Below are positions 33,608 through 42,837 of a DNA stretch of 64,000 nucleotides, piece after piece. The position numbers and the translations under genes were made by a program. The notes under the pieces are model-generated. The model was not told where the DNA came from. It searched no databases and saw nothing but the letters and a program-made list of their open reading frames with translations. Position 1 is the stretch's first letter, and each line of letters begins with the position of its first letter. This DNA is from Arthrobacter sp. Y81 (GTDB taxonomy: Bacteria; Actinomycetota; Actinomycetes; Actinomycetales; Micrococcaceae). The stretch spans positions 1 to 64,000 of the forward strand of contig NZ_PJIL01000016.1 of the NCBI RefSeq assembly GCF_002929335.1. The letters are read 5' to 3'.

Positions 33608-33671
33608 CCCGACTGGTAACGAACCGTCACGCGCAACCCCTCGAAGAGCCACCAGGCTGAGGGGTTTTTTT
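33585..33671 (+). terminator. Attenuator of the ilvBNC operon
   Basis: The terminator stem is AACCCCTC/GAGGGGTT (33635-33642 with 33659-33666) followed by TTTTT. Upstream, TTACCA (33585-33590) can pair with TGGTAA (33614-33619), and GCGCGTG (33592-33598) with CACGCGC (33628-33634). These two pairings cross, so they exclude one another, and both overlap the end of the leader peptide frame. Confidence 0.88.
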
Positions 33672-33739
33672 ATTTGTTGCAGTAATTGAATCCGCCATGA
33701 GAACCACCCGCTAATGAAGATCCACAAAGGAAGAGTCCG

Positions 33740-35641
33740 ATGAGCAAAGGATCGCCGATCAGCCCCTCGCTGATGGCTACAAAGTCCGCTGGAGCCCCTA
33801 AAGCTCCGGAACGCGCCGACCGCACGGCCGATGCCGGTGTCGACCACGCTGCTGCTGTCTCTCCTGTCCTTGGACCGAACAACGTCGTACCCCCGACGGT
33901 GATGACCGGTTCACAAGCTATTGTCCGCTCGCTCGAAGAACTCGGCGTGGACGATATTTTTGGTTTGCCCGGTGGCGCGATCCTGCCCACCTATGACCCC
34001 TTGATGGCTTCCAGGATGAATCACGTCCTGGTCCGTCACGAACAGGGAGCCGGCCACGCCGCGCAAGGCTACGCCATGGTTACCGGGCGGGTTGGCGTTT
34101 GCATTGCCACCTCGGGCCCCGGGGCCACCAACCTCGTTACCGCCATCATGGATGCCCACATGGACTCCGTGCCGCTCGTGGCCATCACCGGCCAGGTGTC
34201 CAGCGGAGTCATTGGTACGGACGCTTTCCAGGAAGCGGACATCGTCGGCATCACTATGCCGATCACCAAGCACTCGTTCCTGGTGACCGACCCCAGCGAC
34301 ATCCCGCACGTCATGGCGGAGGCGTTCCACCTTGCTTCCACCGGCCGTCCCGGTCCGGTGCTGGTGGACATTGCCAAGGATGCGCAGCAGGGCCAGATGA
34401 CCTTCTCCTGGCCTCCCAAGATTGACCTTCCCGGTTACCGCCCGGTGGTCCGCGGCCACAACAAGCAGGTTCGCGAAGCAGCGAAGCTGATTGCCGCGGC
34501 CAGCAAGCCTGTGCTCTACGTCGGCGGCGGAGTGGTGAAGGCGCACGCTTCGGCAGAGTTGCGGGAACTCGCCGAAATCACCGGCGCGCCCGTCGTAACC
34601 ACCCTGATGGCCCGCGGCGTATTCCCGGACTCGCACCCGCAGCACGTCGGCATGCCGGGCATGCACGGTACGGTCTCCGCCGTGACCGCGCTGCAGCAGT
34701 CCGACCTGCTCATCACGCTGGGCGCCCGTTTTGATGACCGGGTAACCGGCATCCTGAAGACGTTCGCGCCCAACGCGAAGGTCATCCACGCAGACATCGA
34801 TCCGGCCGAGATTTCCAAGAACCGCACGGCGGACGTTCCGATCGTGGGATCCGTCAAGGAGATCATCCCGGAACTCACCGAAGCCGTGAAGACGCAGTTC
34901 GAGGTTTCCGGGAAGCCGGACCTGGACAACTGGTGGACGTTCCTGAACAACCTGAAGGAAACGTATCCGCTGGGCTGGACGGAGCCCGAGGACGGCCTCA
35001 GTGCGCCGCAGCGCGTCATTGAGCGCATCGGCGCCCTGACGGGTCCCGAAGGTATCTACGTGGCAGGCGTCGGCCAGCACCAGATGTGGGCGGCACAGTT
35101 CATCAAGTACGAACGCCCCCACGCGTGGCTGAACTCAGGCGGAGCCGGCACCATGGGCTACGCAGTCCCGGCGGCCATGGGCGCCAAGGTGGGCGAACCG
35201 GACCGCGTGGTCTGGGCCATCGACGGTGACGGCTGCTTCCAGATGACCAACCAGGAACTGGCCACGTGCGCCATCAACAAGATCCCCATCAAGGTTGCCG
35301 TCATCAACAACTCCTCGCTGGGAATGGTGCGCCAGTGGCAGACCCTCTTCTACGAGGGCCGCTACTCGAACACCGACCTGAACACCGGACACGAGACAGT
35401 CCGCATTCCGGACTTCGTGAAACTGGGCGAGGCCTACGGCTGCGCTTCCTTCCGGTGCGAGCGCGACGAGGACATCGACGCCACCATCCTGAAGGCCCTT
35501 GAAATCAATGACCGCCCCGTGGTCATCGACTTCGTGGTGAGCCCCGACTCCATGGTGTGGCCGATGGTGCCCGCCGGAGTGAGCAACGACCAGATCCAGG
35601 TCGCCCGCAACATGACCCCGGAATGGGAAGAGGAGGACTGA
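33740..35641 (+). CDS. ilvB: Acetolactate synthase, large (catalytic) subunit
   Basis: A 633-residue thiamine diphosphate enzyme condensing pyruvate with pyruvate or 2-oxobutyrate, the first common step of valine and isoleucine synthesis. Features: catalytic Glu in VRHEQGAGHAAQGYA, FAD-region segments, and the thiamine diphosphate motif GDGCFQMTNQELATC ending in INNSSLGMVRQWQ. The N-terminal ~55 residues precede the conserved domain and are longer than in E. coli. ATG 33740 with AAGGAAGAG upstream. Expressed through the attenuator; followed 2 bp later by ilvN. Confidence 0.97.
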   Translation: MSKGSPISPSLMATKSAGAPKAPERADRTADAGVDHAAAVSPVLGPNNVVPPTVMTGSQAIVRSLEELGVDDIFGLPGGAILPTYDPLMASRMNHVLVRHEQGAGHAAQGYAMVTGRVGVCIATSGPGATNLVTAIMDAHMDSVPLVAITGQVSSGVIGTDAFQEADIVGITMPITKHSFLVTDPSDIPHVMAEAFHLASTGRPGPVLVDIAKDAQQGQMTFSWPPKIDLPGYRPVVRGHNKQVREAAKLIAAASKPVLYVGGGVVKAHASAELRELAEITGAPVVTTLMARGVFPDSHPQHVGMPGMHGTVSAVTALQQSDLLITLGARFDDRVTGILKTFAPNAKVIHADIDPAEISKNRTADVPIVGSVKEIIPELTEAVKTQFEVSGKPDLDNWWTFLNNLKETYPLGWTEPEDGLSAPQRVIERIGALTGPEGIYVAGVGQHQMWAAQFIKYERPHAWLNSGGAGTMGYAVPAAMGAKVGEPDRVVWAIDGDGCFQMTNQELATCAINKIPIKVAVINNSSLGMVRQWQTLFYEGRYSNTDLNTGHETVRIPDFVKLGEAYGCASFRCERDEDIDATILKALEINDRPVVIDFVVSPDSMVWPMVPAGVSNDQIQVARNMTPEWEEED

Positions 35642-35643
35642 TC

Positions 35644-36156
35644 ATGACCCGCCACACGCTGTCCGTTCTGGTCGAAGACAAACCCGGTGTGCTGACCCGC
35701 GTAGCGAGCCTCTTCGCGCGCCGGGCCTTCAACATCAATTCCCTGGCCGTCGGCCCGACGGAAGTTCCGGGCATGTCCCGGATGACCGTCGTCGTCGACG
35801 CCGACGGTGACCTGATCGAACAGGTCACCAAGCAGTTGAACAAGCTGGTCAATGTGATCAAGATTGTTGAACTCACCTCAGAATCTTCCGTGCAGCGAGA
35901 CCACATCCTGGTCAAGGTACGTGCGGATGCCGCAACTCGTCTGCAGGTGACCCAGGCTGCAGACCTGTTCCGCGCTTCAGTGGTCGACGTCTCCACAGAC
36001 TCCGTGGTCATTGAAGCAACCGGCCACCCCGAAAAGCTCACCGCACTGCTCTCAGTGCTCGAGCCCTTCGGCATCCGCGAAATTGTGCAGTCCGGCACCT
36101 TGGCCGTTGGACGGGGATCCCGCTCCATGAGTGACAGAGCACTACGCTCCGCGTAA
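35644..36156 (+). CDS. ilvN: Acetolactate synthase, small (regulatory) subunit
   Basis: A 170-residue regulatory subunit with an N-terminal ACT domain (HTLSVLVEDKPGVLTRVASL, RRAFNINSLAVGPTE) and the family C-terminal domain. It stimulates IlvB and mediates valine feedback inhibition. Start at ATG 35644, 2 bp after the ilvB stop, with GAGGAGGA overlapping the end of ilvB. The downstream gap to ilvC is 118 bp and may hold an internal promoter. Confidence 0.97.
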   Translation: MTRHTLSVLVEDKPGVLTRVASLFARRAFNINSLAVGPTEVPGMSRMTVVVDADGDLIEQVTKQLNKLVNVIKIVELTSESSVQRDHILVKVRADAATRLQVTQAADLFRASVVDVSTDSVVIEATGHPEKLTALLSVLEPFGIREIVQSGTLAVGRGSRSMSDRALRSA

Positions 36157-36274
36157 GGCAACAGCCTAAGACACAGGCGGGGCACAGCCTCACCTGCGAC
36201 GCAAAGCCCGTGCAGTACCGCAAAACCACAGACTATTTACACACCAGAGAATCCACTCAAAAGGAGTTACGCAA

Positions 36275-37300
36275 GTGACTGAAATGTTCTACGACGACGA
36301 CGCAGACCTCTCCATCATCCAGGGCCGCAAGGTTGCAATCGTCGGCTATGGCTCCCAGGGCCACGCCCACGCCCTGAACCTGCGCGACTCCGGCGTCGAA
36401 GTGACCATCGCCCTCAAGGAAGGCTCGTCGTCGATCGCCAAGGCCGAGGATGCAGGCTTCTCGGTGAAGAACGTCGCAGACGCCGCCGAATGGGCCGACG
36501 TCATCATGATCCTGGCGCCGGACCAGTACCAGCGCTCGATCTTCAACGACTCCATCAAGGACAAGCTGACCCCGGGCAAGGCACTCGCCTTCGCGCACGG
36601 CTTCAACATCCGCTTCGGCTACATCGAGGCACCGGAGGGCGTTGACGTCATCCTGATCGCCCCGAAGGCTCCCGGCCACACCGTGCGCCGCGAATTCGAA
36701 GCCGGCCGCGGCATCCCGGACATCATCGCCGTGGAGCAGGACGCCACCGGTTCCGCTTGGGACCTGGCCAAGTCCTACGCCAAGGCCATCGGCGGCACCC
36801 GCGCCGGCGTTATCAAGACCACCTTCACTGAAGAGACCGAAACCGACCTCTTCGGCGAGCAGGCTGTCCTGTGCGGCGGCGTGTCCCAGCTGGTCCAGTA
36901 CGGCTTCGAGACCCTGACCGAGGCCGGCTACCAGCCGCAGATCGCCTACTTCGAGGTCCTGCACGAGCTCAAGCTCATCGTTGACCTCATGTGGGAAGGC
37001 GGCATCGCCAAGCAGCGCTGGAGCGTTTCCGACACCGCAGAATACGGCGACTACGTCTCCGGCCCGCGCGTCATCACCCCCGAGGTGAAGGAAAACATGA
37101 AGGCTGTCCTCGCCGACATCCAGAACGGGGCCTTCGCCAAGCGCTTCATCGAGGACCAGGACAACGGCGGCGTTGAGTTCAAGGCACTGCGCGCCAAGGC
37201 AGAGCAGCACCCGATCGAGGCCGTTGGCCGCGAACTGCGCGGTTTGTTCTCCTGGCAGCAGCAGGACGAGGACTACGTAGAGGGCTCGGCAGCCCGCTAA
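36275..37300 (+). CDS. ilvC: Ketol-acid reductoisomerase (class I)
   Basis: A 341-residue class I KARI, converting acetolactate or acetohydroxybutyrate to the dihydroxy acids with NADPH and Mg. Rossmann motif VAIVGYGSQGHAHALNLRDS, catalytic-domain segment DLFGEQAVLCGGVSQLVQYG and the C-terminal SDTAEYGDYVSGPRV are intact. GTG start at 36275 with AAGGAG eight bases upstream. Last gene of ilvBNC, followed by a terminator at 37337. Confidence 0.98.
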   Translation: MTEMFYDDDADLSIIQGRKVAIVGYGSQGHAHALNLRDSGVEVTIALKEGSSSIAKAEDAGFSVKNVADAAEWADVIMILAPDQYQRSIFNDSIKDKLTPGKALAFAHGFNIRFGYIEAPEGVDVILIAPKAPGHTVRREFEAGRGIPDIIAVEQDATGSAWDLAKSYAKAIGGTRAGVIKTTFTEETETDLFGEQAVLCGGVSQLVQYGFETLTEAGYQPQIAYFEVLHELKLIVDLMWEGGIAKQRWSVSDTAEYGDYVSGPRVITPEVKENMKAVLADIQNGAFAKRFIEDQDNGGVEFKALRAKAEQHPIEAVGRELRGLFSWQQQDEDYVEGSAAR

Positions 37301-37336
37301 GCCCGGCATTCAGCCGCCAGGCAGAAGACAACAGTG

Positions 37337-37372
37337 AGGCCGGGTTCACACTTAACAATGTGAGCCCGGCCT
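37337..37372 (+). terminator. Rho-independent terminator after ilvC
   Basis: A 14-bp stem (AGGCCGGGTTCACA/TGTGAGCCCGGCCT, one G-U pair) with an 8-nt loop, followed by TTTCC. Confidence 0.88.
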
Positions 37373-37426
37373 TTCCGTCAGCCTAGACTTGATTTATCCC
37401 CCGGACTGCAACGCAGAGGATCAGCC

Positions 37427-39016
37427 GTGTCAAAACCCGTAGTACTGCTCGCCGAAGAACTTTCCCCCGCCACAGTCGAGGCCCTCGGCCCGGACTTTGA
37501 AATCCGCCAGACCGACGGTGCCGACCGTTCCCAGCTGCTCGCAGCCATCGCGGATGTTGACGCCATCCTGGTCCGCTCTGCCACCCAGGTGGACGCCGAG
37601 GCCATCGCCGCGGCCAAGAACCTCAAGGTCATTGCCCGCGCCGGCGTGGGCCTGGACAACGTCGACATCAAGGCCGCCACCCAGGCCGGTGTCATGGTGG
37701 TCAACGCACCGACGTCGAACATCGTTTCCGCCGCCGAACTCACGGTGGGCCACATCCTGAGCCTCGCCCGCCACATCCCGCAGGCCAGCGCCGCTCTCAA
37801 GGACGGCGAATGGAAGCGCTCCAAGTACACGGGCATTGAACTCTACGAGAAGAAGATCGGCATCATCGGCCTCGGCCGGATCGGCGCCCTCGTGGCAGCC
37901 CGCCTGAAGGGCTTCGACACCAAGATCCTGGCGTACGACCCCTACATCACCTCGGCCCGCGCAGCACAGCTGGGCGTGCAGCTGGTCACCCTGGACGAAC
38001 TGCTGGCCCAGTCGGACTTCATCACCATCCACATGCCCAAGACGCCGGAAACGGTGGGCATGCTCGGCGCCGAGGCGTTCAAGAAGATGAAGAAGACCGC
38101 CTACGTCATCAACGTTGCCCGCGGCGGCCTGGTGGACGAGGAAGCACTCCACGCGGCCCTGAAGGACGGCGAGATCGCCGGCGCCGGCGTCGACGTCTTC
38201 GTCAAGGAACCCAGCACGGACCTGCCGTTCTTCGACATGGACAACGTCGTGGTGACCCCGCACCTGGGCGCATCCACCGACGAAGCCCAGGAAAAGGCCG
38301 GCGTTTCCGTGGCCAAATCCGTCCGCCTGGCACTGGCCGGGGAACTGGTTCCCGATGCAGTGAACGTTGCCGGCGGCGTCATCGCTCCGGACGTCCGCCC
38401 GGGCATCCCGCTGATCGAGAAGCTGGGCCGCATCTTCACGGCACTGACCCACGCATCGCTGACCCAGTTCGACGTCGAAGTTGCCGGCGAGATTTCCTCC
38501 CTGGACGTCAAGGTGCTGGAACTGGCCGCGCTCAAGGGCATCTTCGCGGACGTCGTGACCGAACAGGTCTCCTACGTCAACGCTCCGGTCATTGCCGAGC
38601 AGCGCGGCATCAACGTCCGCCTGATCACCACTCCGGACACCGAGTCGTACCGCAACGTCCTGACCCTGCGCGGCGCCCTGAGCGACGGCAGCCAGATCTC
38701 CGTGGCCGGAACCCTGACAGGCCCCAAGCAGATCCAGAAGCTCGTGGGCGTCAACGGCTACGAGGTGGAAATCCCGATCAGCGAGCACCTGGTAGTGGTG
38801 GCCTACGCCGACCGCCCCGGCGTGATCGGCACCATCGGGCACATCCTGGGCATGAACAACATCAACATCGCCGGCATGCAGGTTGCCCGCCAGGCGGAGG
38901 GCGGCCAGGTCCTGGCGCTCCTGACCATCGACAGCTCGGTGCCGCAGCAGGTTCTTGACGCAATCAAGGCCGGTATCGGTGCCGAAATGGTGCGCGAAGT
39001 CGATCTCGAAGACTGA
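37427..39016 (+). CDS. serA: D-3-phosphoglycerate dehydrogenase
   Basis: A 529-residue long-form SerA, as in mycobacteria: catalytic and NAD domains (IGIIGLGRIGALVAARLKGF; AYVINVARGGLVDEEAL; His in TPHLGASTDEAQ), then an intervening allosteric domain (about 320-450) and a C-terminal ACT domain (VVVAYADRPGVIGTIGHILG) that senses serine. It opens serine synthesis from 3-phosphoglycerate. GTG start with AGAGGA six bases before. TAGACT at 37384-37389 is a likely -10 box, giving a leader of about 30 nt. Confidence 0.98.
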   Translation: MSKPVVLLAEELSPATVEALGPDFEIRQTDGADRSQLLAAIADVDAILVRSATQVDAEAIAAAKNLKVIARAGVGLDNVDIKAATQAGVMVVNAPTSNIVSAAELTVGHILSLARHIPQASAALKDGEWKRSKYTGIELYEKKIGIIGLGRIGALVAARLKGFDTKILAYDPYITSARAAQLGVQLVTLDELLAQSDFITIHMPKTPETVGMLGAEAFKKMKKTAYVINVARGGLVDEEALHAALKDGEIAGAGVDVFVKEPSTDLPFFDMDNVVVTPHLGASTDEAQEKAGVSVAKSVRLALAGELVPDAVNVAGGVIAPDVRPGIPLIEKLGRIFTALTHASLTQFDVEVAGEISSLDVKVLELAALKGIFADVVTEQVSYVNAPVIAEQRGINVRLITTPDTESYRNVLTLRGALSDGSQISVAGTLTGPKQIQKLVGVNGYEVEIPISEHLVVVAYADRPGVIGTIGHILGMNNINIAGMQVARQAEGGQVLALLTIDSSVPQQVLDAIKAGIGAEMVREVDLED

Positions 39017-39074
39017 CCTCCCGCCTACTCGGTGAACTTCCTGTGACAGAGGTTAACTTCTGCCACGTATGATT

Positions 39075-39131
39075 GGCCGGTCTGCGTACAATGGCTGGGT
39101 CCGATTTTCGGATCCGGCCGGCAGACCGGCC
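39075..39131 (+). terminator. Rho-independent terminator after serA
   Basis: Outer 11-bp stem GGCCGGTCTGC/GCAGACCGGCC (39075-39085 with 39121-39131) closing an inner TCCGA/TCGGA hairpin, followed by ATTATTTTTT. Confidence 0.88.
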
Positions 39132-39224
39132 ATTATTTTTTGCACACCCGGCAGGGGACGCCTTCACACCTAATTAGGTGTGACTGAGGTGTGCACACAC
39201 GCAATCCAGCTTTCAGGGAGCCCA

Positions 39225-42020
39225 ATGAACGCCGTCCAGAGGTTCATCAGAAGCCGAGTGCTTTTGCTGACCGCGGCCATTTTGATCGTCGCCATGTGCC
39301 TGTCCGTCCTCGTCCAGGGCCAGTCACAGGCGGCGCTCAACCGAACAGTCGACGAGAATTCCCGCGGCCTCTATGACATCCTGGTCCAGGCCAAGGCCGG
39401 ATCCGGCGGAGCGCTGATGCAGCCGGAAATCGCCAACGGCCAGGGCGGCATCAGCTTCGACCAGCTGGATGGCATCAGGAAGCTCTCAGGCACGTCCGTG
39501 GCGGCTCCGATCAGCCTGGTGTCACGGGTATCGCAGAACCTGGAGTCCCCGCGTCTTGACGCCATGGACTACCTGGGATTCAACGCCGGACTCGTAGGCA
39601 CCGCCACCGCCGGGGAACCGGGAGCAACCGACCCCAGCAAGTGGCCGGCAGCCGAGTCCGTCCTCACCGACGAAGCGAAGAAATACCGGATGACCGCCAG
39701 CGCCGTCAGCTCGGACGGCAAGTCGGAACAGACCCTGTTCAAGTCCATGGCCGAAGGCTCGCTCGGCAAGGCGAGGCTCATCGAAGAGCAGACCGCCGGC
39801 GGCAAGAGCATCCGCATCGCGGGCCCCGACGGCGAGACCGGCGTCAAGTTCCCGGCTCCTGCGGGCGGTTCCGAACACAACCTCTTCAATCTGTCTGTGT
39901 CGCTGCCGCTGGCGCCGCAGGTGACGGAGTCCGTCGTCGCCGTCGACCCCGTGTCCGAGCGTGCCCTGCTGGGCACTGCCGGTGACTTCCTGGCACCGCT
40001 CGAAAAGGCTCCGCCGGCAGACGCCCGCAACGCCGGTGCTATCGGCCGGCACTTCGAAAGCCTGTTCACCACCGGAATCAGCATGGAAGAGCTCGAAGAG
40101 GGGCCGGACTTCCTCGGCGTCAAACTCAAGTACTGGGCGCCGCTGATGACCCAGTACCAGCAGGCAAAGCGGGACGGCCAGCTCACCGCCGATTCCCAGG
40201 CCATCCCGCTGATCGTCCGCTCCGGCACCTCCCTGGACCTCAAGTACTCGGTCAAGATCGAGGAAATCGACGATTCCGGAAACGTGGTCAAGGACGTGGG
40301 CACCGTGACCCGCTCCCTGGACAAGGACTACCTCCCGTTCGTCTCCAAGTCGCCGTTCGCGCTCTCCTGGCCCGGGTCGCAGGACTACTCCAAGCTCCTG
40401 GGCAACACCGGCAACTTCAGCCAGGGCCTCTACAACCCCGCGACCTGGAGCACCGACTTCGCGTCGGCCCCCAAATACACCGATGGCTCCACCGCCGGAA
40501 ACGGTGCTGTGGACAAGACCGCCACACCGGGGGAGTGGGTGACCGTCAACCGGCTCCCGGAGAAGGGTGCCGGCGGCGCGCCAGTCGACCAGACCCAGCG
40601 TGAGCCGGTCGACGAGCGCTCCTACCGCGAAAGCCTGGAGACGGGCAGCAAGGTCGCCGCACCGCTTGCCATGGTCTACGGCACATTCGACGCCGACAAG
40701 GTCCAGGAAGCCGCCGGGGACATCAACCGGCTGCCCCTGGGCGGCTACGACCCCACACCACTTACCCTGACGGAGGACGCGCAGGGGAAAAAGGTCGAGA
40801 ACACGGAACTCAAGCCGTCACTGAGCGCCACGGGCCTGGTCAGCCAGTCCGCCGGCGCCATCACCGACTACTACGGCCTCGCCGCAGCGCGGGGATACGA
40901 AGAGAATGCATCCGTCATCGACGCCATCCGTGTCCGTGCCAAGGCGCCGGGAAGCTGGAAGCAGTCGCAGCCTGAGGTCGAGCAGCTCGCCAACGAAATC
41001 CGCGACATGGGCCTCGAGGCCACCGTTGTTGCCGGCTCAGCGCGTGAAGACGCCAACATCTTTGTTCCGGGCTACTCCAAGGACGACGCCGGCAAGGAGT
41101 CCGCGCTGGGCACCGTTACCCAGTCCTGGGTTCGCCAGGATGCGGCTGATGCCGTCTCCGGCTCCCTGACCGGAACGAACCTGACGCTGCTGTTCCTGAC
41201 GCTCATCGGGGCGGCCCTGCTTACCGGCGCATCGACCGTAAGCTACATCCGGCAACGGCGCCTAGAGGCCGGCACGCTGCGGGCCATGGGCTGGACCCAG
41301 ACGAGGATCCGCAGCTGGGTGCTTGCCGAATTCGCCGTGGGAGCCAGCCTCCTGGCAATTGCCGGCACCGTCCTGAGCCTCGTGAGCTGGAACATCGCGA
41401 CGGTCATCGTCTCGGCATCGGTCCTGGTGCTCTACGCCGCCGCGGCCTATTTTGCGGCGAGGCAGCTAAGGCACCGCGACGAAGTGGACCAGGAACCGCA
41501 GCACGACGAGCGGCTGATCGCCGTGGACTCCCCGCTCACGTTCGCCAACCGCCAGCTGAGCACCAACAAGTTCAATACCATCTCCCTTGCGGTCGCGGTC
41601 GGTGTCTTTGGGGCCGCAGTGGGCGGGCTCATAGCCCTGCTGATCGACATTCCCCGGGCTGCCGGCGCGAGCGCCCTGAGCGGACTTGCCGCGGCCAGTG
41701 TGGCGCTGCCCAGCATCGTCCTGGCGCTGTCCGGAGTGGCCGTGGGCCTGGTACTGACCCTGGTCACCGGGCGCTTTGAGCTCCAGGCCAAGCGCCAGTA
41801 CCTCGGCACGCTCGAAGCGATGGGCTGGAACCCCGACATGCTCGGCCAGGTCCGGCTGTTCGAAAACGCCCTCGTGGGCACGGTGGCCTTGCCGCTCGGC
41901 GTGGTGGGCGCCCTCGGCATCGGCCTGCTGCTTGCACCCTATGCCGCACTCTGGGCCGCAGTGGCCGGACTCGTGGCTGTACTTTGCTGGATTCCAATTG
42001 CAACGAAAGTGGTCCAATGA
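39225..42020 (+). CDS. ABC transporter permease, FtsX/MacB-like
   Basis: A 931-residue membrane protein. One N-terminal helix (VLLLTAAILIVAMCLSVLV) is followed by a very large extracytoplasmic domain (about 35-660) and then about six helices forming FtsX-like permease modules; SYIRQRRLEAGTLRAMGWTQ and RQYLGTLEAMGWNPDMLGQV are the coupling segments expected in MacB/FtsX-type proteins. Such transporters work as mechanotransmission exporters rather than importers. ATG 39225 is chosen for its AGGGAG box; an upstream in-frame GTG at 39180 is weaker. Translationally coupled to the ATPase gene (ATGA). Substrate unknown. Confidence 0.88.
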   Translation: MNAVQRFIRSRVLLLTAAILIVAMCLSVLVQGQSQAALNRTVDENSRGLYDILVQAKAGSGGALMQPEIANGQGGISFDQLDGIRKLSGTSVAAPISLVSRVSQNLESPRLDAMDYLGFNAGLVGTATAGEPGATDPSKWPAAESVLTDEAKKYRMTASAVSSDGKSEQTLFKSMAEGSLGKARLIEEQTAGGKSIRIAGPDGETGVKFPAPAGGSEHNLFNLSVSLPLAPQVTESVVAVDPVSERALLGTAGDFLAPLEKAPPADARNAGAIGRHFESLFTTGISMEELEEGPDFLGVKLKYWAPLMTQYQQAKRDGQLTADSQAIPLIVRSGTSLDLKYSVKIEEIDDSGNVVKDVGTVTRSLDKDYLPFVSKSPFALSWPGSQDYSKLLGNTGNFSQGLYNPATWSTDFASAPKYTDGSTAGNGAVDKTATPGEWVTVNRLPEKGAGGAPVDQTQREPVDERSYRESLETGSKVAAPLAMVYGTFDADKVQEAAGDINRLPLGGYDPTPLTLTEDAQGKKVENTELKPSLSATGLVSQSAGAITDYYGLAAARGYEENASVIDAIRVRAKAPGSWKQSQPEVEQLANEIRDMGLEATVVAGSAREDANIFVPGYSKDDAGKESALGTVTQSWVRQDAADAVSGSLTGTNLTLLFLTLIGAALLTGASTVSYIRQRRLEAGTLRAMGWTQTRIRSWVLAEFAVGASLLAIAGTVLSLVSWNIATVIVSASVLVLYAAAAYFAARQLRHRDEVDQEPQHDERLIAVDSPLTFANRQLSTNKFNTISLAVAVGVFGAAVGGLIALLIDIPRAAGASALSGLAAASVALPSIVLALSGVAVGLVLTLVTGRFELQAKRQYLGTLEAMGWNPDMLGQVRLFENALVGTVALPLGVVGALGIGLLLAPYAALWAAVAGLVAVLCWIPIATKVVQ

Positions 42021-42772
42021 ACAACGACGTGAATCTCGACCGGATTCCCCAGGATGACGCCGGGGACGGCTCGCTCCAGACCCGTGCCAACACCATCCTG
42101 AAGGCCGCAGACCACGGGACCCCGCTGGAACTGAGCAACATCACCATCCGTTACGGCGGCCAGAAGGGCGGAGCCGACGCCGTCAACGTCGTCGAAGGCT
42201 TCGACCTGACCCTCCACGCCGGCGAAATGCACTGTGTCGCCGGCCGAAGCGGTTCCGGCAAGACCAGCATCCTGACCGTCGGCGCGGGACTGACGCTGCC
42301 GACGTCGGGCCGTGTCTTCTGGGAAGGCCAGTCCCTCGAGAGCATGGGCGACGACGAAATCGCCGACCGCCGCCGGGCCCTGATCGGCTACGTCGACCAA
42401 GGCGGCGCCCTGATTGACGGCATGAGCGCCCTGGAGAACGTCCTGCTGCCCGCCGTTCCGGACGGCGAAGTGGACCAGCGCCGCGACATGGCCAAGGACC
42501 TTCTGGACCTGGTGGGACTGGGCCGGCGCATGCGGCACCGCCCCGCCCAGCTCTCCGGCGGTGAGCGTCAGCGCGTGGCGATTGCCCGCGCACTCATCCT
42601 GGGAACCCGGGTCCTGGTAGTGGACGAACCCACCGCGAGCCTGGACCGCACGTCGGCCAACCGCATCATCAGCATCCTCAAGGACACCACGTCCGACGGT
42701 ATTGCTGTCCTGGTGGCGTCACATGACCACGAACTTGTCCGGCTCAGCGATACCCTGACCGAACTGATCTAG
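42017..42772 (+). CDS. ABC transporter ATP-binding protein (MacB/LolD type)
   Basis: A 251-residue ATPase. Walker A GRSGSGKTS, signature LSGGERQRVAIARAL, Walker B VLVVDEPTAS and switch His in VASHDHE are intact. The DQGGALIDGMSALENVLLPA segment resembles the Q-loop region of LolD/MacB/FtsE ATPases. An N-terminal extension of about 35 residues precedes the fold. It overlaps the FtsX-like permease by 4 bp and surely forms a complex with it. No periplasmic-adaptor gene is adjacent. Confidence 0.94.
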   Translation: MNNDVNLDRIPQDDAGDGSLQTRANTILKAADHGTPLELSNITIRYGGQKGGADAVNVVEGFDLTLHAGEMHCVAGRSGSGKTSILTVGAGLTLPTSGRVFWEGQSLESMGDDEIADRRRALIGYVDQGGALIDGMSALENVLLPAVPDGEVDQRRDMAKDLLDLVGLGRRMRHRPAQLSGGERQRVAIARALILGTRVLVVDEPTASLDRTSANRIISILKDTTSDGIAVLVASHDHELVRLSDTLTELI

Positions 42773-42837
42773 ATTTAGGGTAGCGTTTCCCGTCTGCCGG
42801 CCCAGCCACCGCTTCCGAAAAAAGGTAACTTCCCAGA

